This document shows positions 13,732 to 29,595 of a stretch of 64,000 bases of DNA, in pieces. The translations under genes were made by a program, and so were the position numbers. Position 1 is the stretch's first letter. Every line of letters begins with the position of its first letter. The notes beneath the pieces are model-generated. The model was not told the origin of the DNA, searched no databases, and saw nothing but the letters and a program-made list of their open reading frames with translations. This stretch comes from Cacajao melanocephalus (taxonomy: Eukaryota > Chordata > Mammalia > Primates > Pitheciidae): NCBI GenBank assembly GCA_963573385.1, contig CAUYLG010033027.1, forward strand, positions 1-64,000, written 5' to 3'.

Positions 13732-13760
13732 TTTGAATTTGAAGGTGCCTACACAAGCAC

Positions 13761-14207
<447 letters not shown>

Positions 14208-14216
14208 TCAGAGCCC

Positions 14217-14315
14217 ATTTATTTATAGTCCTGAAATTCAAATGAAGGTTTAAGATTTGTCACTTCTGATTGGACATAAGAAACAAGTTCACAGAGGGGT
14301 GGGGTTTATGCAAAT
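14217..14315 (-). promoter_or_regulatory. H2B promoter (TATA, CCAAT, octamer)
   Basis: Minus-strand TATA box CTATAAATAAATGG (about 14215-14228), CCAAT box (14269-14273) and a perfect octamer ATGCAAAT as written on plus (14308-14315). The octamer is the Oct-1/OCA-S element that gives S-phase induction of H2B genes. Confidence 0.85.
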
Positions 14316-14366
14316 ACGGAAATTACATTCTGTTTTTCTAACGGACGCAGAAACAAACATAACTGA

Positions 14367-14410
14367 CCAATAGGATAGCTTCCTATTGCAGCCTTGCACT
14401 TGTATAAAAG
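14367..14410 (+). promoter_or_regulatory. Intact-looking promoter of the H2A pseudogene
   Basis: CCAAT (14367-14371) followed 31 bases later by TATAAAAG (14403-14410) on the plus strand, 66 bases before the pseudogene ATG. It shares the divergent H2A/H2B intergenic region with H2BC3. Confidence 0.75.
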
Positions 14411-14475
14411 GATTTTTTCAGGAGCTAAGATCATTTTGCTTTTATTTCAGTTTTGTACTGTTTGCGTAGGTTGCT

Positions 14476-14896
14476 ATGTCCGGACGTGGAAGACAGGGAG
14501 CTAAAACTTGAGCTAAAGCAGAAACTTGTTCACCGCCAGCGAGCTTGCAGTTTCCAGTAGGGCAGAGTCTGTCGTCTTTTTCGAAAGGGCAATTCCTCGG
14601 AGCTGGTCGGGGCAGGCGCGCCGGTGTACCTGGCCGCCGAGACCCTGGAGCTGGCGGGCAACGCCGTACGTGACAACCAGACCCGCAGCATCCCGCGCTA
14701 CCTGCAGGTGGCCATCTGCAACGACCGGGAGATTAACAAGCTGCTGGGCAGAGTCATTATCGCTCAGGGCTGTGTCCTGTCCAATTTTCAGGCCGTGCTG
14801 TTGCCCCCAAAATTGGGAGCTATCATAAGGATGAGGGCAGGTTCTCTCAAACCGGAAGACGTACCTTACACTTGAAACGGATTTTTTTCAGAGCCG
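14476..14896 (+). pseudogene. Histone H2A pseudogene
   Basis: Starts MSGRGRQGAKT then a stop at codon 12 (TGA 14509-14511). After a shift to another frame the H2A core is clear: [67 protein letters not shown]. About seven residues of the alpha-2 helix (the VLEYLTA segment, which carries an acidic-patch Glu) are deleted, DNKKTR is reduced to DNQTR, and the C-terminal tail is unlike H2A. At 14879-14896 only the 3' arm of the stem-loop (TTTTCAGAGCCG-like) survives; the 5' arm has decayed. It is the usual divergent H2A partner of H2BC3, now non-functional as a histone gene. The open frame 14585-14875 could still be read if transcribed. Confidence 0.93.
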
Positions 14897-14958
14897 TCTG
14901 CAGTTTCACGAAAAAGGATGATATCTTACTTGTTGGGTATGTTTTGGGTTTGGTTTGT

Positions 14959-15240
14959 TTTGGTTTATTTTGAGACAGTTTCGCTCTGTCACCCAGGCTG
15001 GAGTGCAGCGGTGCGAAATCGGCTCACTGCAATTTCCGCCTCCCGGAGGCGATTCTCATGCCTTAGCCTCACTGTGTAGGTAGGATTACAGGCGCCTGCT
15101 ATCACGCCCAGCTAAATTTTTTATTTTTACTCAAGACGGGGTTTCACCATGTTTGCCAGGGATGTCTTGAACTTCTCCCATTGTCCCATGGCCCTCCGAA
15201 AATGTTGGGATTACAGGCGTGAGCCACTGTCTCCAGCCTA
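14959..15240 (-). mobile_element. Alu (old)
   Basis: Reverse Alu with GAGACAGTTTCGCTCTGTCA through GTGAGCCACTGTCTCCAGCC; several small deletions. Confidence 0.9.
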
Positions 15241-15244
15241 CTGG

Positions 15245-15680
15245 TGTTAAAACGTTTGGAGAAAATAATACCATAAGAAACTACACTTTAGAGTATACAA
15301 AGTGAAACTTAGGGCCAACCAAAATAAGACATTTTGAGAACAGCGGGTGGGAATGTGACTTGGACTTAGATAATAAAGGGCAAGGACACTTCCTGTTGGC
15401 TAGTAACTAACGTAGAATTTTCATTTTCGGAATTGAAACATTTTCAAACGTGAGTCAGTAAACGTTTCTGGTAGTCTAGTGAGTATTCACCAGCATTGAT
15501 AATTTGCGAGACGGTCAGAAATGCAGAATTTCAAGTCCGACTCAAGCTTACCGAGTTGGTCTTTACATTTTAACAATCCTTAGATGCTTTGTTATGCATA
15601 TTGTTCTTGGGTACTGGATAAACTAGAATTTAAGATAATATCGCTTCAGGTAACTGAAAAAGGACAAGACGGGCTGTGGA
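15245..15680. other. Unique DNA upstream of H3
   Basis: No gene or repeat recognised; leads into the H3 promoter. Confidence 0.45.
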
Positions 15681-15688
15681 CAATTCAT

Positions 15689-16268
<580 letters not shown>

Positions 16269-16295
16269 ATCTGCCGATTCCCATCTAACTGAAAA

Positions 16296-16311
16296 GGCTC
16301 TTTTCAGAGCC
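16296..16311 (+). terminator. Histone 3' stem-loop of H3
   Basis: Exact GGCTCTTTTCAGAGCC, 27 bases after the stop. A clear U7-type HDE is less obvious here; the purine run TTAAAAACAG at about 16325 is the best candidate. Confidence 0.97.
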
Positions 16312-16319
16312 ACTTAAAA

Positions 16320-18480
16320 TTTCACTTAAAAACAGTTGTAACCATTTTGGTTATCTATCTAAATACCTAGGAACCTGTAAAGGTTTTAAAGGTGTGTTAG
16401 TGAAAACTACAGAAGTTTTCAATAACAGTGCAGGCAAGTTTATCTACAGCCTTTTTATTTGGAGGGGTCATTTATAGAGAAAAATTGACTCAAGACTTTT
16501 ACCCTTGTTAAATATTAGGTGTCTTGTCTTACTGGTTTGTGTATACAAACGCATTTTGAATAAAGCAGACTTCTGGCAGTGCTATCACTCTTAAATTCAC
16601 CAGACAGTTTTAGGTCTGATGATAATATCATTAAGTCATTAGGTCAAAGTTCACATAGTTTTCTAAAGTCTTACAACATTAACGTCTGACTCCAACATCC
16701 AGTATTGGAATTTGTATGCTAGAAGTGGAGTCAGTTCAGGCGGAGGCCTCAGTACACACTGCCCGAAGTCCACTAAATGGGTTTCTATAACAAGAAATAC
16801 ACAAGATTTGCCTATAGTCAACCAAAGATTATACAGCCATTGCTTAAAATCCGGGGGCCTTGAGATAATGAAGGGTAAGCAACCGCAAAGTTCTTTTATC
16901 CATATGCTCTTAATATTTAAAAATTTATTTAAATGCTAATTTCTTAAATTTTCCAAATATTAGTATACTTAACTGATGGGATAGATCAAGGTTTCCTGAT
17001 GCTCAAAGCTTTTACAACTTGTTAACCATGAAAAACTATAATATAAAACTAAAAATGCAAAAGTAGTGTAGACGGTAAATATTAATTTATAATTTAAAAA
17101 AATCTAATTCCAATTTTATAAAAGCAGATGAAATAGCCATCACAAATTTCTGAAAATAGCATATTTTATTAACTTCTGAATGTGAGACTACAATGTGTAT
17201 TTTCCTATAGTTTTGACTGAATACTGATTACATCTTCAGATCGAAATTATTTTGTAATATTGTCTATAGGTAATAGAAAAAGAATTCCATCGTTCCTCCA
17301 GGGTAGCTGATGACAATTTGTTTTCCTGATAACTTAGAAAAGTTTCAATTTCAAAACACATTGGCAATGTCAAGTAAATTTGTAGGATTGTTTTCAAATT
17401 TAGAAAATCCTCTGTCAAGCTCCTTTCATACATAAGTTGTAAACTTTCTAAGAATTATTTCCAGACAAGCTTCTGGCTCCATACATTTGTACTCTCCCCT
17501 AGATACTCACGCTCAGTGCTGGGAAGGTGGTTTGAATACTTAGATGTCATAACATGTTATCTAGACCTCCATCTTGCCAGGAATTTAGGTGAGTTATTCC
17601 AGTGAGCAGTAGGAACATTCCTTGAAGCCATTCTTACATCATGTTAACCAGTAAGGAATGAACCACACATGAACACATATGCAAATCACATAACTTATCC
17701 CCATACTAGATACATCTTCAGCTGAATTTTCTCTTACTCAAATTTCAAATATTTTCATCAGCATTCCAACATAATCGGACAATGGTGAATTTTAACAGAA
17801 AGGAGGATTGAGTAGAAATAAATAACAGTCGTAACCATCTGTGATTAAAATATGTTAACACTGATTTTAAAAAGAGAGAGAAAGTAATACATTTGTAGGG
17901 TCCCTCTGAGCATGTTGGAAGTACAGGTCCAGACCCTTGAGTTTCATTAGTTTCATCATAAATCTGCCTCAGATAACTGGCCATGCTTTTTCAAATTATA
18001 TGTGGCCTTCTTCACCATCCTACCACTCTATTCAAATACATCTCTGCAGGAGGACCCTATGAATTGAGAAGTAATGAGTTTTCCATGGGTCAAGTACCAC
18101 ATGAAGTGGTTGATCTGAATTATTATGTAAAATTCTTTTTATTTTTTAATTTATCATTTATGTAAAATTCCTACTTCAGCACTGTAATGCAAATTGTCTT
18201 ACTGTCTCCATTACAGAAATGGAGGCTCAGTCTCAGAAATTACAGTCTCAGGAACTGACCAAATTCATACTACCAGCAGATATTGCCAGGCAGTGTCAAC
18301 TGATACTTTAATATCTTCTAATCAATAAAATAACCTTATGGATTATCATATATAATTTCCTTCTCATATATAGTTTTATAGTATCATATATAGTTTCCTT
18401 TGTTCCAGAAATTGGCTTGCTTCAGGGTGCACATGGAGACATGGTGGTGGCCTGGCCTAAGTTTTGTTGGAGTCCTCTAG
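16320..18480. other. Gene-free AT-rich stretch
   Basis: About 2.1 kb without a gene or clear repeat family. Frames are short and lack family motifs. Confidence 0.45.
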
Positions 18481-18489
18481 TCAGAGGCC

Positions 18490-19562
<1,073 letters not shown>

Positions 19563-19699
19563 AGGAAAGCCAATAAAATATAAAGTATTAAAGACACTCT
19601 CTGGGTTTCAGAAATAGGTCAGAAAAATTCTTTTCTTGGAAAACATCTATATTCTGCTGCAGAGCAAGTATTTGCTTGTGTCTTTCCAGAGTATAAACG

Positions 19700-20005
19700 C
19701 TGTCCTGTCCAAGATGATAGCCATTAGCCATATGTGGCTATTAAGCATTGAAATGTGGCTAGTCGGAACCGAGATGTGCTTTAAGTGTAAAATACACACC
19801 AGATTTCAAAGACTTAGTAAAAAAACAAAGTAAAAACTCAATATTTTCATATTAGATAACTTGTTTAAACAATTTTTGATTACACTAGATTAAAATCGTT
19901 AAAGTACATTTCAGGTTTTTTTTAAAACTTTTTAAAATGTGGCTACTAGAACATTTAAAATTAAATATGTGGTCCCTCAGTTTCCGAGGAACAGTGCCAG
20001 GACAT
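19700..20005 (+). mobile_element. hAT-Charlie-type DNA transposon remnant
   Basis: TGTCCAAGATGATAGCCATT, AGCCATATGTGGCTATTAAG, then GATGTGCTTTAAGTGTAAAA, and at the far end AATGTGGCTACTAGAACATT. Matches a non-autonomous MER-type hAT element; about 300 bases. Confidence 0.65.
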
Positions 20006-20009
20006 AGAG

Positions 20010-20455
20010 CATAAGTTATCTTCACTCGCAGATCAAAAACTAGCCAAAAGTATGAAATACCTAATAATTTAATTTTTTACCTTAAGTTTTGGCATATTCC
20101 ACTGCTTTGTAGTATACTTGAGTATGAGAGCTTAGGAATAAATATGATTTGAACTCATTCATGTTTAAAGAGAAAGTGTGTCAAATTGAGAACCAGGCAG
20201 ATACGCCTAATTTTAAAATGACCCCAGAGTAAAGTGTTTGAAGAAATTATATCTCAAAGATTCTTGGTGAAGATTGTTGACGTTTTCATCAGTATATTCA
20301 TATTCAAATGGAGATAAAAGAAGGCAAAATAAAAGAATTCCTTGAATAAAAATTTATTGACTTTAAAACAAAAACAGAAACAGCAACAATGACAAAAACC
20401 GTTCATATACACAAGCTAACTAGCTGCATCTTGAATGCCACCAAGCTTTAATTCT
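20010..20455. other. Gene-free
   Basis: AT-rich, nothing recognised. Confidence 0.4.
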
Positions 20456-20575
20456 TCATCTCTGAAGTGAGAATGAGAAATCCAACAACCTCAAAGTGCT
20501 GTGACAAGAATGTGTTTGAAAATAAATATAAACAGCAACAGTGCTTGGCATATTGTAAATAAGTGCACAAGTGAA
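20455..20575 (+). mobile_element. MIR fragment
   Basis: TTCTTCATCTCTGAAGTGAG through GTGCTTGGCATATTGTAAAT matches the MIR core and 3' end. Confidence 0.6.
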
Positions 20576-20806
20576 GCTGTTGTTGCCACTGAACCCTCAA
20601 TCCCTATTCTCTTCTGAAATCCTTTAGCAATGTAATTGTGTCTTGTCCTTGGCCTGCTCATCTCTAGCAGGAATTTCAACCACAAGGCCCCTTCTACATT
20701 TCCCTCAGGCTTATATAGCCAAAATATCCAGAGTTTTGCCTAGGGGTGTGGAATATCATATTTACATTTTTAGCCAGGAGAGCACTGTGTATGATTGGGA
20801 TATAAA

Positions 20807-21640
<834 letters not shown>

Positions 21641-21649
21641 TTTTTTTTC

Positions 21650-21890
21650 CCATGTATTTCCTAGTCACATTCCCACAATTTGTCATCCCGTGAAGCCCAA
21701 ACTGCCTTTCCTTTTTTGGAATGGTATATAAGTCCCTGAGTCTAACTGCTTTTTTAAGGTTTCAGTTTTTTTCGTGAACTCTGTGCATCTAATATACCAA
21801 TCAAATTGTATGCCTTTTTCCCCGTGTTAATCTGTTCTTTGGCAGTTACATTTGCAGAATCCTAGTTAGTGAACCTGAGAGTACAGAAAA
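21650..21890 (+). mobile_element. LTR-like remnant
   Basis: TATA-like TATATAAGTCCCTG at 21724, then CAAATTGTATGCC, GTGTTAATCTGTTC and TGGCAGTTACATTTGC, the tail pattern of the LTR family at 1940-2030 and 5410-5790. Confidence 0.5.
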
Positions 21891-22390
21891 AAAATGTTTC
21901 CTCATTGACAGTTTCAAAAACTAAATGAGAAAGAATCTTTCTCGTCTTAAAATGGCCAATTTTCAGATAGAAATGAATGGTTCATTAGACCGAAGACAGT
22001 CCGCTATGTGAACAATTATGATGGAATAAAACAAAACTAAAGAACATTAGGAAAATTGAGAAAATATGTGGAAGACTGAATTTAAAAATCAAGGTGGAAT
22101 TGAAAATTATTCTAATTTTTAACTCTGTAAATGAAAGCAATGTGTTTCATTTTATGGCTTTCATCTGGGGAAACATGTTTTCAGAAGACATCTGCAGTTA
22201 GGATTAATTGAAAATACAGAAATCCAATAGATTAAGACCACAAATGGCATTGAAGGAAAATTAGAAAATCAATTCTTTTTGCTTGGGTTGATTCCATTCT
22301 TAACTCTTGGCGTTGATGTGAAAATCAACTAAATGGGCAGCCATGAAAGTATCTGAGAGAGAAAGAAACACAGAAGTTCAATGTACCATC
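21890..22390. other. Gene-free
   Basis: Nothing recognised. Confidence 0.4.
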
Positions 22391-22391
22391 A

Positions 22392-22660
22392 CTTTATTTT
22401 TATTTTTTATTTTTTTTGAGATGGTGTCTCTCTCTGTCACCCAGGCTGAAGTGCAGTGGCATCACCTTGTCTCACTGCAACCTCTGACTCCTGGGTTCAA
22501 GTGATTCTCCTGTCTCAGCCTCCTGAGTAGCTGGGATTAGAGATGTGTACCACTACTCCCATCTAATTTGGTCTGGCTGGTCTCAAACTCCTGACCTCAG
22601 GTGATCTGCCGGCCTCAGCCTCCCTAAGTGCTGGGATTACAGGAGTGAGCCACCGCTTTC
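22392..22660 (-). mobile_element. Alu with deleted linker
   Basis: Reverse Alu after (TTTTA)n T-tract, lacking the AGTAGAGACGGGG segment, ends GAGCCACCGC; followed by (TTTTG)n at 22664-22688. Confidence 0.9.
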
Positions 22661-22899
22661 ATGTTTTGTTTTGTTTTGTTTTGTTTTTTAAGGTGTGATG
22701 TGAGATGGAGGTACAGGAGGTAGAAAGGATCTTAATTTACATACGGAAAAATTAAAAATGGAATAACCAGGAAAAATTCTGAAAAAGAATAATGAGAGGA
22801 AATAAGCTCTATCAGCTTTTAAAGCCATGTTACAGTATCTCAGTTTATTTAACATGCATTTACATTGGTCTCCCCCGGGGATAAAAATAAGGACAGCCT

Positions 22900-23520
<621 letters not shown>

Positions 23521-23524
23521 TAAG

Positions 23525-25100
23525 GAACTACATATTTAGGTACTATTTGAACACCTGCCGTGTGTCACATATTCGTCTCATCATTGAGGATAGTACTGCA
23601 AACAATATTTAAAACAGTACAATCCTACGTTAAGAATGGCAGGAATGACGAAAGGAACAAAATAGAAATCTGAGAAACCTGAGACAGTCCACCTGTCCAC
23701 CTGTCCATGGAATTATAACCTATTACCCTATGACAAAAATTGCAAAAATTGATAGGGGTGTGTGTATGTTGGGGGGCGGGGGCAGTGGTGCAGGAGGGAG
23801 AAGGGGAAGCAGAAATGAGTTCATAAATGATTGGGAGAAAATATGTTCACATATTAAATCTTACACTAAAAGAGGGTTTTCATGTAAACCATGTTGCAAT
23901 GTAAAATTAATAACACAAAATCACTTAAACCATAGGAGAAAATGTTTTTTCCTTCTTCCCTGCTTGTGCCTCGCTGTCTGCCTCCCTCCCCTTTCTCCCT
24001 TCCTTGGGATGAATCTGTGCTCACCATCACTAATAGATAAATTAAGTCACTACATTCATCATCGTGGAGATGGTAGACTAACTGAGCAGCTTATCTCCAG
24101 AAGCCCTGGTCCCTGTAACTTAGGTCTCACCAAAATGTCCCCACCAGATTTTAAAAGAAGCGAATATAGGACGCTAGGCTTTCTGTGTTCAGAAGCACCA
24201 TGCCTGTCACATAGAGGGAACCATTAACGAAGGCCTTTATTAGAAACGTCTCCCATTTATACATACACTAATTTAGTTAATAGTATAAACATTTTATTCT
24301 CCGCGTAGAAACGTTTGGACTGCAAAACAAAATGCGTTTAAAGGAAGTTCGATTGTCGGTCTAAACTGAAGATAAGTAACCGTCATGCGAGGACAAAATG
24401 GCTGGTTAAAAGTTGTGCTTTCGATACACTCGAATCTATCAGTTTAGCGGAACGCTACATGAGGAACAAAAAGCTCCCTAGGGTCGCCGATTGCCGTGGG
24501 TGGAGGAAAGGGCTATTGTAGTTGTTTTTCAAGCAGGACAAAGGTACCTGCACACTGTCCTCCCAGAGCTGGATGTTGCCACTACCTCCAGGACACAACT
24601 TGCCTACCGACAAGACGGAAACCATTCGAAACCCCGGACATGTCTATCAAGAGAATACGGGCGAAACTTTAAATCACAGTAAAGCAAAACAAAATACAGT
24701 AAGCAACGCCTGCCACCACCCAATTAAGTACAGATTGAAAGCCATGGACTAGAAGAACGGACCAACCCGGTGGCAGGGCGGGACTTTTGAATTATTTTCA
24801 GTCCAAACCGGACCTCTCTTCTGATTTAGGAAACTGGTTCTTGTTTTGCGGTATTTTCTGCCGTTCACAGGCCTGGGGCGGGGCCGACTGCCATCCCAAA
24901 AACATCCGCCAGCGCAAAATGCCTCATAACGGCAGACGGGGACTTGGGAGCTGCAGTGCAGGTCTAAGTGCTGTAACATCACCACCGCCACTCCAACCCC
25001 CGTTCCCCGATTTCTCTTTGGTACTTAAGTAACTCCCGTAGGACTAACCTTAAATGGTTGCAGGGCGGAGCAAAAACCGAAACAAGGCAGTAGGAAAGAA
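23525..25100. other. Gene-free 3' flank of H1.2
   Basis: About 1.6 kb with no gene. From 23535 an L2/MIR-like piece (GAACACCTGCCGTGTGTCAC). The rest is unique, becoming GC-richer towards the H1 gene. Confidence 0.4.
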
Positions 25101-25107
25101 AAATATC

Positions 25108-25118
25108 CAGCTCTTTAA
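25108..25118 (-). promoter_or_regulatory. Histone downstream element of H1.2
   Basis: Minus strand TTAAAGAGCTG, an exact match to the consensus HDE core AAAGAGCTG that pairs with U7 snRNA, 14 bases past the stem-loop. Confidence 0.9.
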
Positions 25119-25132
25119 TTGAGATCAGTGGT

Positions 25133-25148
25133 GGCTCTGAAAAGAGCC
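25133..25148 (-). terminator. Histone 3' stem-loop of H1.2
   Basis: Exact GGCTCTTTTCAGAGCC on minus, 26 bases after the stop. Confidence 0.97.
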
Positions 25149-25174
25149 TTTTGGTTTTAGAAGCAGGCGTTCAC

Positions 25175-25816
25175 CTATTTCTTCTTGGGTGCCGCCTTTT
25201 TAGGCTTGACGACCTTGGGCTTGGCGGCCTTGGGCTTTACAGCCTTAGCAGCGCTTTTGGCGGCTTTCTTGGGCTTGGCAACCTTAGCCTTCTTTGGGCT
25301 CTTGGCCACCTTCTTGGTCACAGAAGCCACGGCCGGCTTCTTCGCCTTCTTCGGTGTTTTCTTAGCGCTCTTCTTCGGGGCAGCGCCGCCAGTCGCTTTC
25401 TTGGGCTTCTTGGCTGCGCCAGCCGGCTTCTTAGGTTTGGCGGCGCCCGCCTTCTTGGCCTTGGGCTTGGCTTCCCCGGAGGCCGCCTTCTTGTTGAGTT
25501 TGAAGGAGCCGGAAGCGCCGGTGCCCTTGGTCTGCACCAGGGTGCCCTTGCTCACCAGGCTCTTGAGACCAAGTTTGATGCGGCTGTTGTTCTTCTCCAC
25601 ATCGTAGCCGGCGGCGGCCAACGCTTTTTTCAGGGCAGCCAGAGAAACCCCGCTGCGCTCTTTAGAGGCGGCCACGGCCTTGGTGATGAGCTCTGACACC
25701 GGAGGGCCAGACGCCTTGCGAGGCGCTCCCCCAGACTTCTTGGCTGCCTTCTTCTTTACGGGGGTCTTCTCCGCCGGGGGCGCGGCAGCGGGAGCGGCAG
25801 GAGCAGTCTCGGACAT
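25175..25816 (-). CDS. H1-2: Linker histone H1.2
   Basis: Linker histone that binds nucleosome entry/exit DNA and compacts chromatin. 213 codons plus TAG, equal to the human H1.2 length. N-tail [17 protein letters not shown]; globular winged-helix domain about residues 35-110 ([53 protein letters not shown]); then a Lys/Ala/Pro-rich C-tail with several SPKK/TPKK sites, ending [10 protein letters not shown]. The ATG at 25816 is chosen because [10 protein letters not shown] is the family N-terminus; the open frame extends further upstream without meaning. A few conservative differences from human H1.2 as I recall it (for example EKTPVKKK for EKAPVKKK, and [10 protein letters not shown]). Complete promoter, stem-loop and HDE. 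The long plus-strand frame opposite is a shadow. Confidence 0.97.
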   Translation of the reverse strand: MSETAPAAPAAAPPAEKTPVKKKAAKKSGGAPRKASGPPVSELITKAVAASKERSGVSLAALKKALAAAGYDVEKNNSRIKLGLKSLVSKGTLVQTKGTGASGSFKLNKKAASGEAKPKAKKAGAAKPKKPAGAAKKPKKATGGAAPKKSAKKTPKKAKKPAVASVTKKVAKSPKKAKVAKPKKAAKSAAKAVKPKAAKPKVVKPKKAAPKKK

Positions 25817-25884
25817 ATTGAGGATCAACAACTCAGGAACAAGTGGCAAAACGCCGATGGAGCAGCGCCTGGGCAGGGCCGCTG

Positions 25885-25977
25885 TATATATAGAGCGCAG
25901 GCGCGCGCTGATTGGTGCTCTGGTCGCCCGCCTGGCTGGCAGGCTCTGAGCCGCTGCGCTGCTCCCAAGTTGTGTTT
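25885..25977 (-). promoter_or_regulatory. H1.2 promoter: TATA, CCAAT and H1 box
   Basis: Minus strand: TATATATA (25885-25892), CCAAT (25911-25915) and the H1-specific AAACACA box (25971-25977). Spacing and order match the standard H1 promoter. Confidence 0.9.
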
Positions 25978-25999
25978 GTTCCACCTCACAAAAGGGGGA

Positions 26000-27640
26000 A
26001 AATATTAAAATTCCCCTCACCAAATCACCCGGGTTTGGTCAGGAAAGGATCCCAGAAGCCTCAGGCTTCATGTTCTCCATTTATTTTTTCCACAGCCACA
26101 AAGACAACGCGTCCAGGAGTCCCCAATTCTCCCAACTCCGAAGGAAGTCTGGGGCAGTCAGAGACCACTTTCTGTTTTTCTTATAAATTACCTGTTCACT
26201 CCTTTGCCCCTGAAAGTTCTTTTTCCCAGGGATGGTTGGGCACATGCTTCCCTTATTTTTGAAAAAAAAAACGAAATGGTTTCCACCTAAATTTTCATGA
26301 TAATTCTGTTTCTTCACAAGGGAAGTAACACAGGTCCTCTGTGAATTCTTCGTGCAGACGCACAGGAACTGTGGACTGGGACAAGGATTCAAGGGCCAGT
26401 CCAAAGCAATTAGGGCGGGATGGAAGGGGGGTGCATAAGCCTTGGGGGGGGGTCTGGGGTAGTGAGGGGATAGAGACTTAAATCTTTGATTTGAAGACAT
26501 TGAAACTATCAAATCCCTCTTTTCATAGATGGGGGCGGGGCATCCTTTTCACTTCTCTACAGGCGAGAAATTGGGCTCTGTTTAAAAAGCTCTGAGGTCC
26601 CCCTCTGAGTTGTGTAAAGCAGGAGGCCTGGCCCTCAAGATACAGATAATAAAGGAAGAAGGGAGACCCCTTAAGCCTGCAAAAAAACAGCCAATAGATT
26701 TGGCAGAGACACTGAGATAATCTGTTTTCAAAGAAAACAAGTATGTCTTTATTTATTTATTTTTGTAGGCTGCAATATAGAGATGAATTTCAGCCCATGA
26801 AAATCTTACATTACTTTCGGTATCCATACCTTAGACAAGTCACCGTATAGGACAATCTCCAGTTGGGAATTCAAATATATCTTTGAGTTGAAAATAAAGC
26901 AACTGAGTTTAGTAAAACACACTCTTGACTGTTAAGATGAACAATAGATTTGAAATTTTTAAAAAATAGCAAAATTTTCCACAGAAAGATAGGAAAAGCA
27001 CCAGAACATGTAACATTTTTTATAAGATCTGTTGTTGATGAACTGAAAATCACCTCTTCTCATCATCACCTCTGAAACTATTCTGTTCTAAAATTTGCTA
27101 TTTTAAGGTTCACTACTTTACATTTTACTCTTTGGCTCCAAGTAATTGCTATTTTATTTTCTTGAGGTTCAAGGCAAGGTAAATTGTCTGACCATATATT
27201 TGGTATAATTATAGATTTATATTTAAGGACAAAGGGAATATTGCAATTGACCAACATTTTCTGCTCAAATATACATTTTCATGAAAATATGTGTTAAAGA
27301 GAACAGCCTTAGATTGTGGGAAAGTCAAAAGGGATTGTACAAATTGAGTTCAGTGAGAAATGAAAACTGAAACATCTTTTAGACTAAGGATGACCCCATT
27401 GTTTTCTTATATAACATTTGTCCAACATTTGGAAACATTGTATGCTTCTGTGCTTATGTCCTCTGGGAATTAACAGTCTGATGAGATTAGTGATAGATGA
27501 ATTAGCCTTGGTGGAAAAACACTTTCGACCTGCCTTCCTCAGAGTGACAGGGTATAGGAATCATACAAAATTATGGAAAGTATATAAACAATTGAAGCAC
27601 CTGCATCATACTAATATATGGTAGTAAAAGAAATAATATA
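26000..27640. other. Gene-free flank upstream of H1.2
   Basis: CT/GC-rich at first (poly-G tracts near 26446), then AT-rich. No gene seen; open frames lack family motifs. Confidence 0.4.
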
Positions 27641-27918
27641 AAGCCTGGCGCGTGGATCATGCCTAGAATCCCAGCACTTTGGGAGTCTCAGGCGGACGGA
27701 CCACCTAAGGCCAAGAGTTCAAGATCAGCCTGGCCAACATGGTGAAACTCCATCTTTACTACAAATACAAAAATTAGCTGGGGTGGTGGCAGTCAGGAGG
27801 CTGAGGCAAGAGAATCACTTGAACTCAGGAGGTGGAGGTTGCAATGAGGAGATGGCGCCACTGCACTCCAGCCTGGGCAACAGAGTAAGACTCTGTCGCC
27901 AAAAAAAAGAGAAAGAAA
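27641..27918 (+). mobile_element. Alu with internal deletion
   Basis: GCCTGGCGCGTGGATCATGC to CGCCAAAAAAAAGAG; part of the right monomer start is missing. Confidence 0.9.
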
Positions 27919-27919
27919 T

Positions 27920-28228
27920 AGGCTGAGTGCAGTCGGTAGCTCATGCCTGTAATCCCAGCACTTTGGGAGGCTGAGGCGGAAGGATCATGAGGTCAGGAGT
28001 TCGAGACCAGCCTGACCAACATGGAAAAACTCGTCTTTACTAAAAATACAACATTAGCTGGGTGTGGTGGCACATGCCTGTAATCCCACCTACTCAGGAG
28101 GCTGAGGTAGGAGAGTCACCTGAAGGACGCAGAGGTTGCAGAGAGCCAAGATCACACCATTGCACTTCAGCCTGGGCAACAAAAGCAAAACTCCCTCTCA
28201 ATAATAATAATAATAATAATAATAATAT
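27920..28228 (+). mobile_element. Alu with (AAT)n tail
   Basis: Directly follows the previous Alu in the same orientation. GGCTGAGTGCAGTCGGTAGC to CTCTCAATAAT; tail expanded to an AAT microsatellite (28200-28227). Confidence 0.93.
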
Positions 28229-28229
28229 A

Positions 28230-28925
28230 AGAACAAATCACTTCGATCTTATTCTATGTGCAGTGAGCCCACTTCTCATTTAAAACTCAGCTAAGTGTAT
28301 CCACCATGAAAACAGCTGTGAGGAGTCTTGATTATTGGGTTTCTGGACCTCCTTTCACTGTAAATTGGTGTCCTGGTTTATAAATCGACATGTAAATTTG
28401 ATCACTGTGAATCAGTTTTCTAATACGATTATTCTAGTTGACTAAATCAAGTCACATCTCTTTACATGCAAATCCGAAGTCCAGACCTCAAGCCATTAGG
28501 ACATCCAGCCACCAAGAATCTTGTCCCCAGCCTCCTGGCAACATATTGGAGGCCAGAAGGCAGAGAAACGTGTAACCAATCCTTCACTAGACAGCTTGTA
28601 AAGTGTGTTGAAAAAGTTAGGCAAAACTTAAAAACAAGACAAAAATATTTCTCCATGTCCTTCCAAGCTATATTAGAGAATTCTGTAAAAAGCCTACTTG
28701 TGGGTTATCTGATGATGTAAGGCAATACTAGGCAGTAAACTAGAATGTGAATCACATACATACTTTCTACATTTCTGGTGGTCACATTGAAAGACTGAAA
28801 AGAAACAAGTAAAATTAATGTTAATAATATATTTTATTTAACTTAATGTATCTAAACTATTATCAAGTCAACATATAATCAATATTCTAAAAAAGAGATA
28901 GTTTATATATTTTTTTAAATAATAA
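28230..28925. other. Gene-free
   Basis: No gene or clear repeat recognised. Confidence 0.4.
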
Positions 28926-28929
28926 ATCT

Positions 28930-29040
28930 TCAGAGTGTGGTGTGTATTTTACATTTTTAGAATGCTTGAAATCAGACTAGCTCCAGTCCAAAAGGTCAGT
29001 GATCACATGTAGCTAGTGCTACCGTATTGGACAACACTGC
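28930..29040 (-). mobile_element. hAT-Charlie-type fragment
   Basis: ATCACATGTAGCTAGTGCTA followed by CCGTATTGGACAACACTG is the reverse of the element end at 19700-19740. Confidence 0.6.
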
Positions 29041-29234
29041 TCTATGTGAAAGTATCTCTGACTTAATGTTTACTTTTTATTGAGCCCAGATTATTTAAAA
29101 CCAGATATTTACTTGTCGAAGTTTAATAAATTGTTACAGATTTTGTCATGGAGATGGAAATGAATTTTTAATATAGAAAAAAATGACCCCAAAAGTTGTT
29201 ATTGTATTGCCTAATAAGACATTAACCAACTTTG

Positions 29235-29595
<361 letters not shown>

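Noticed and set aside
25151..25696. Long plus-strand frames opposite H1.2
   Set aside because: They are antisense shadows of the Lys/Ala-rich H1.2 coding sequence; Leu/Gly-rich products without family motifs.
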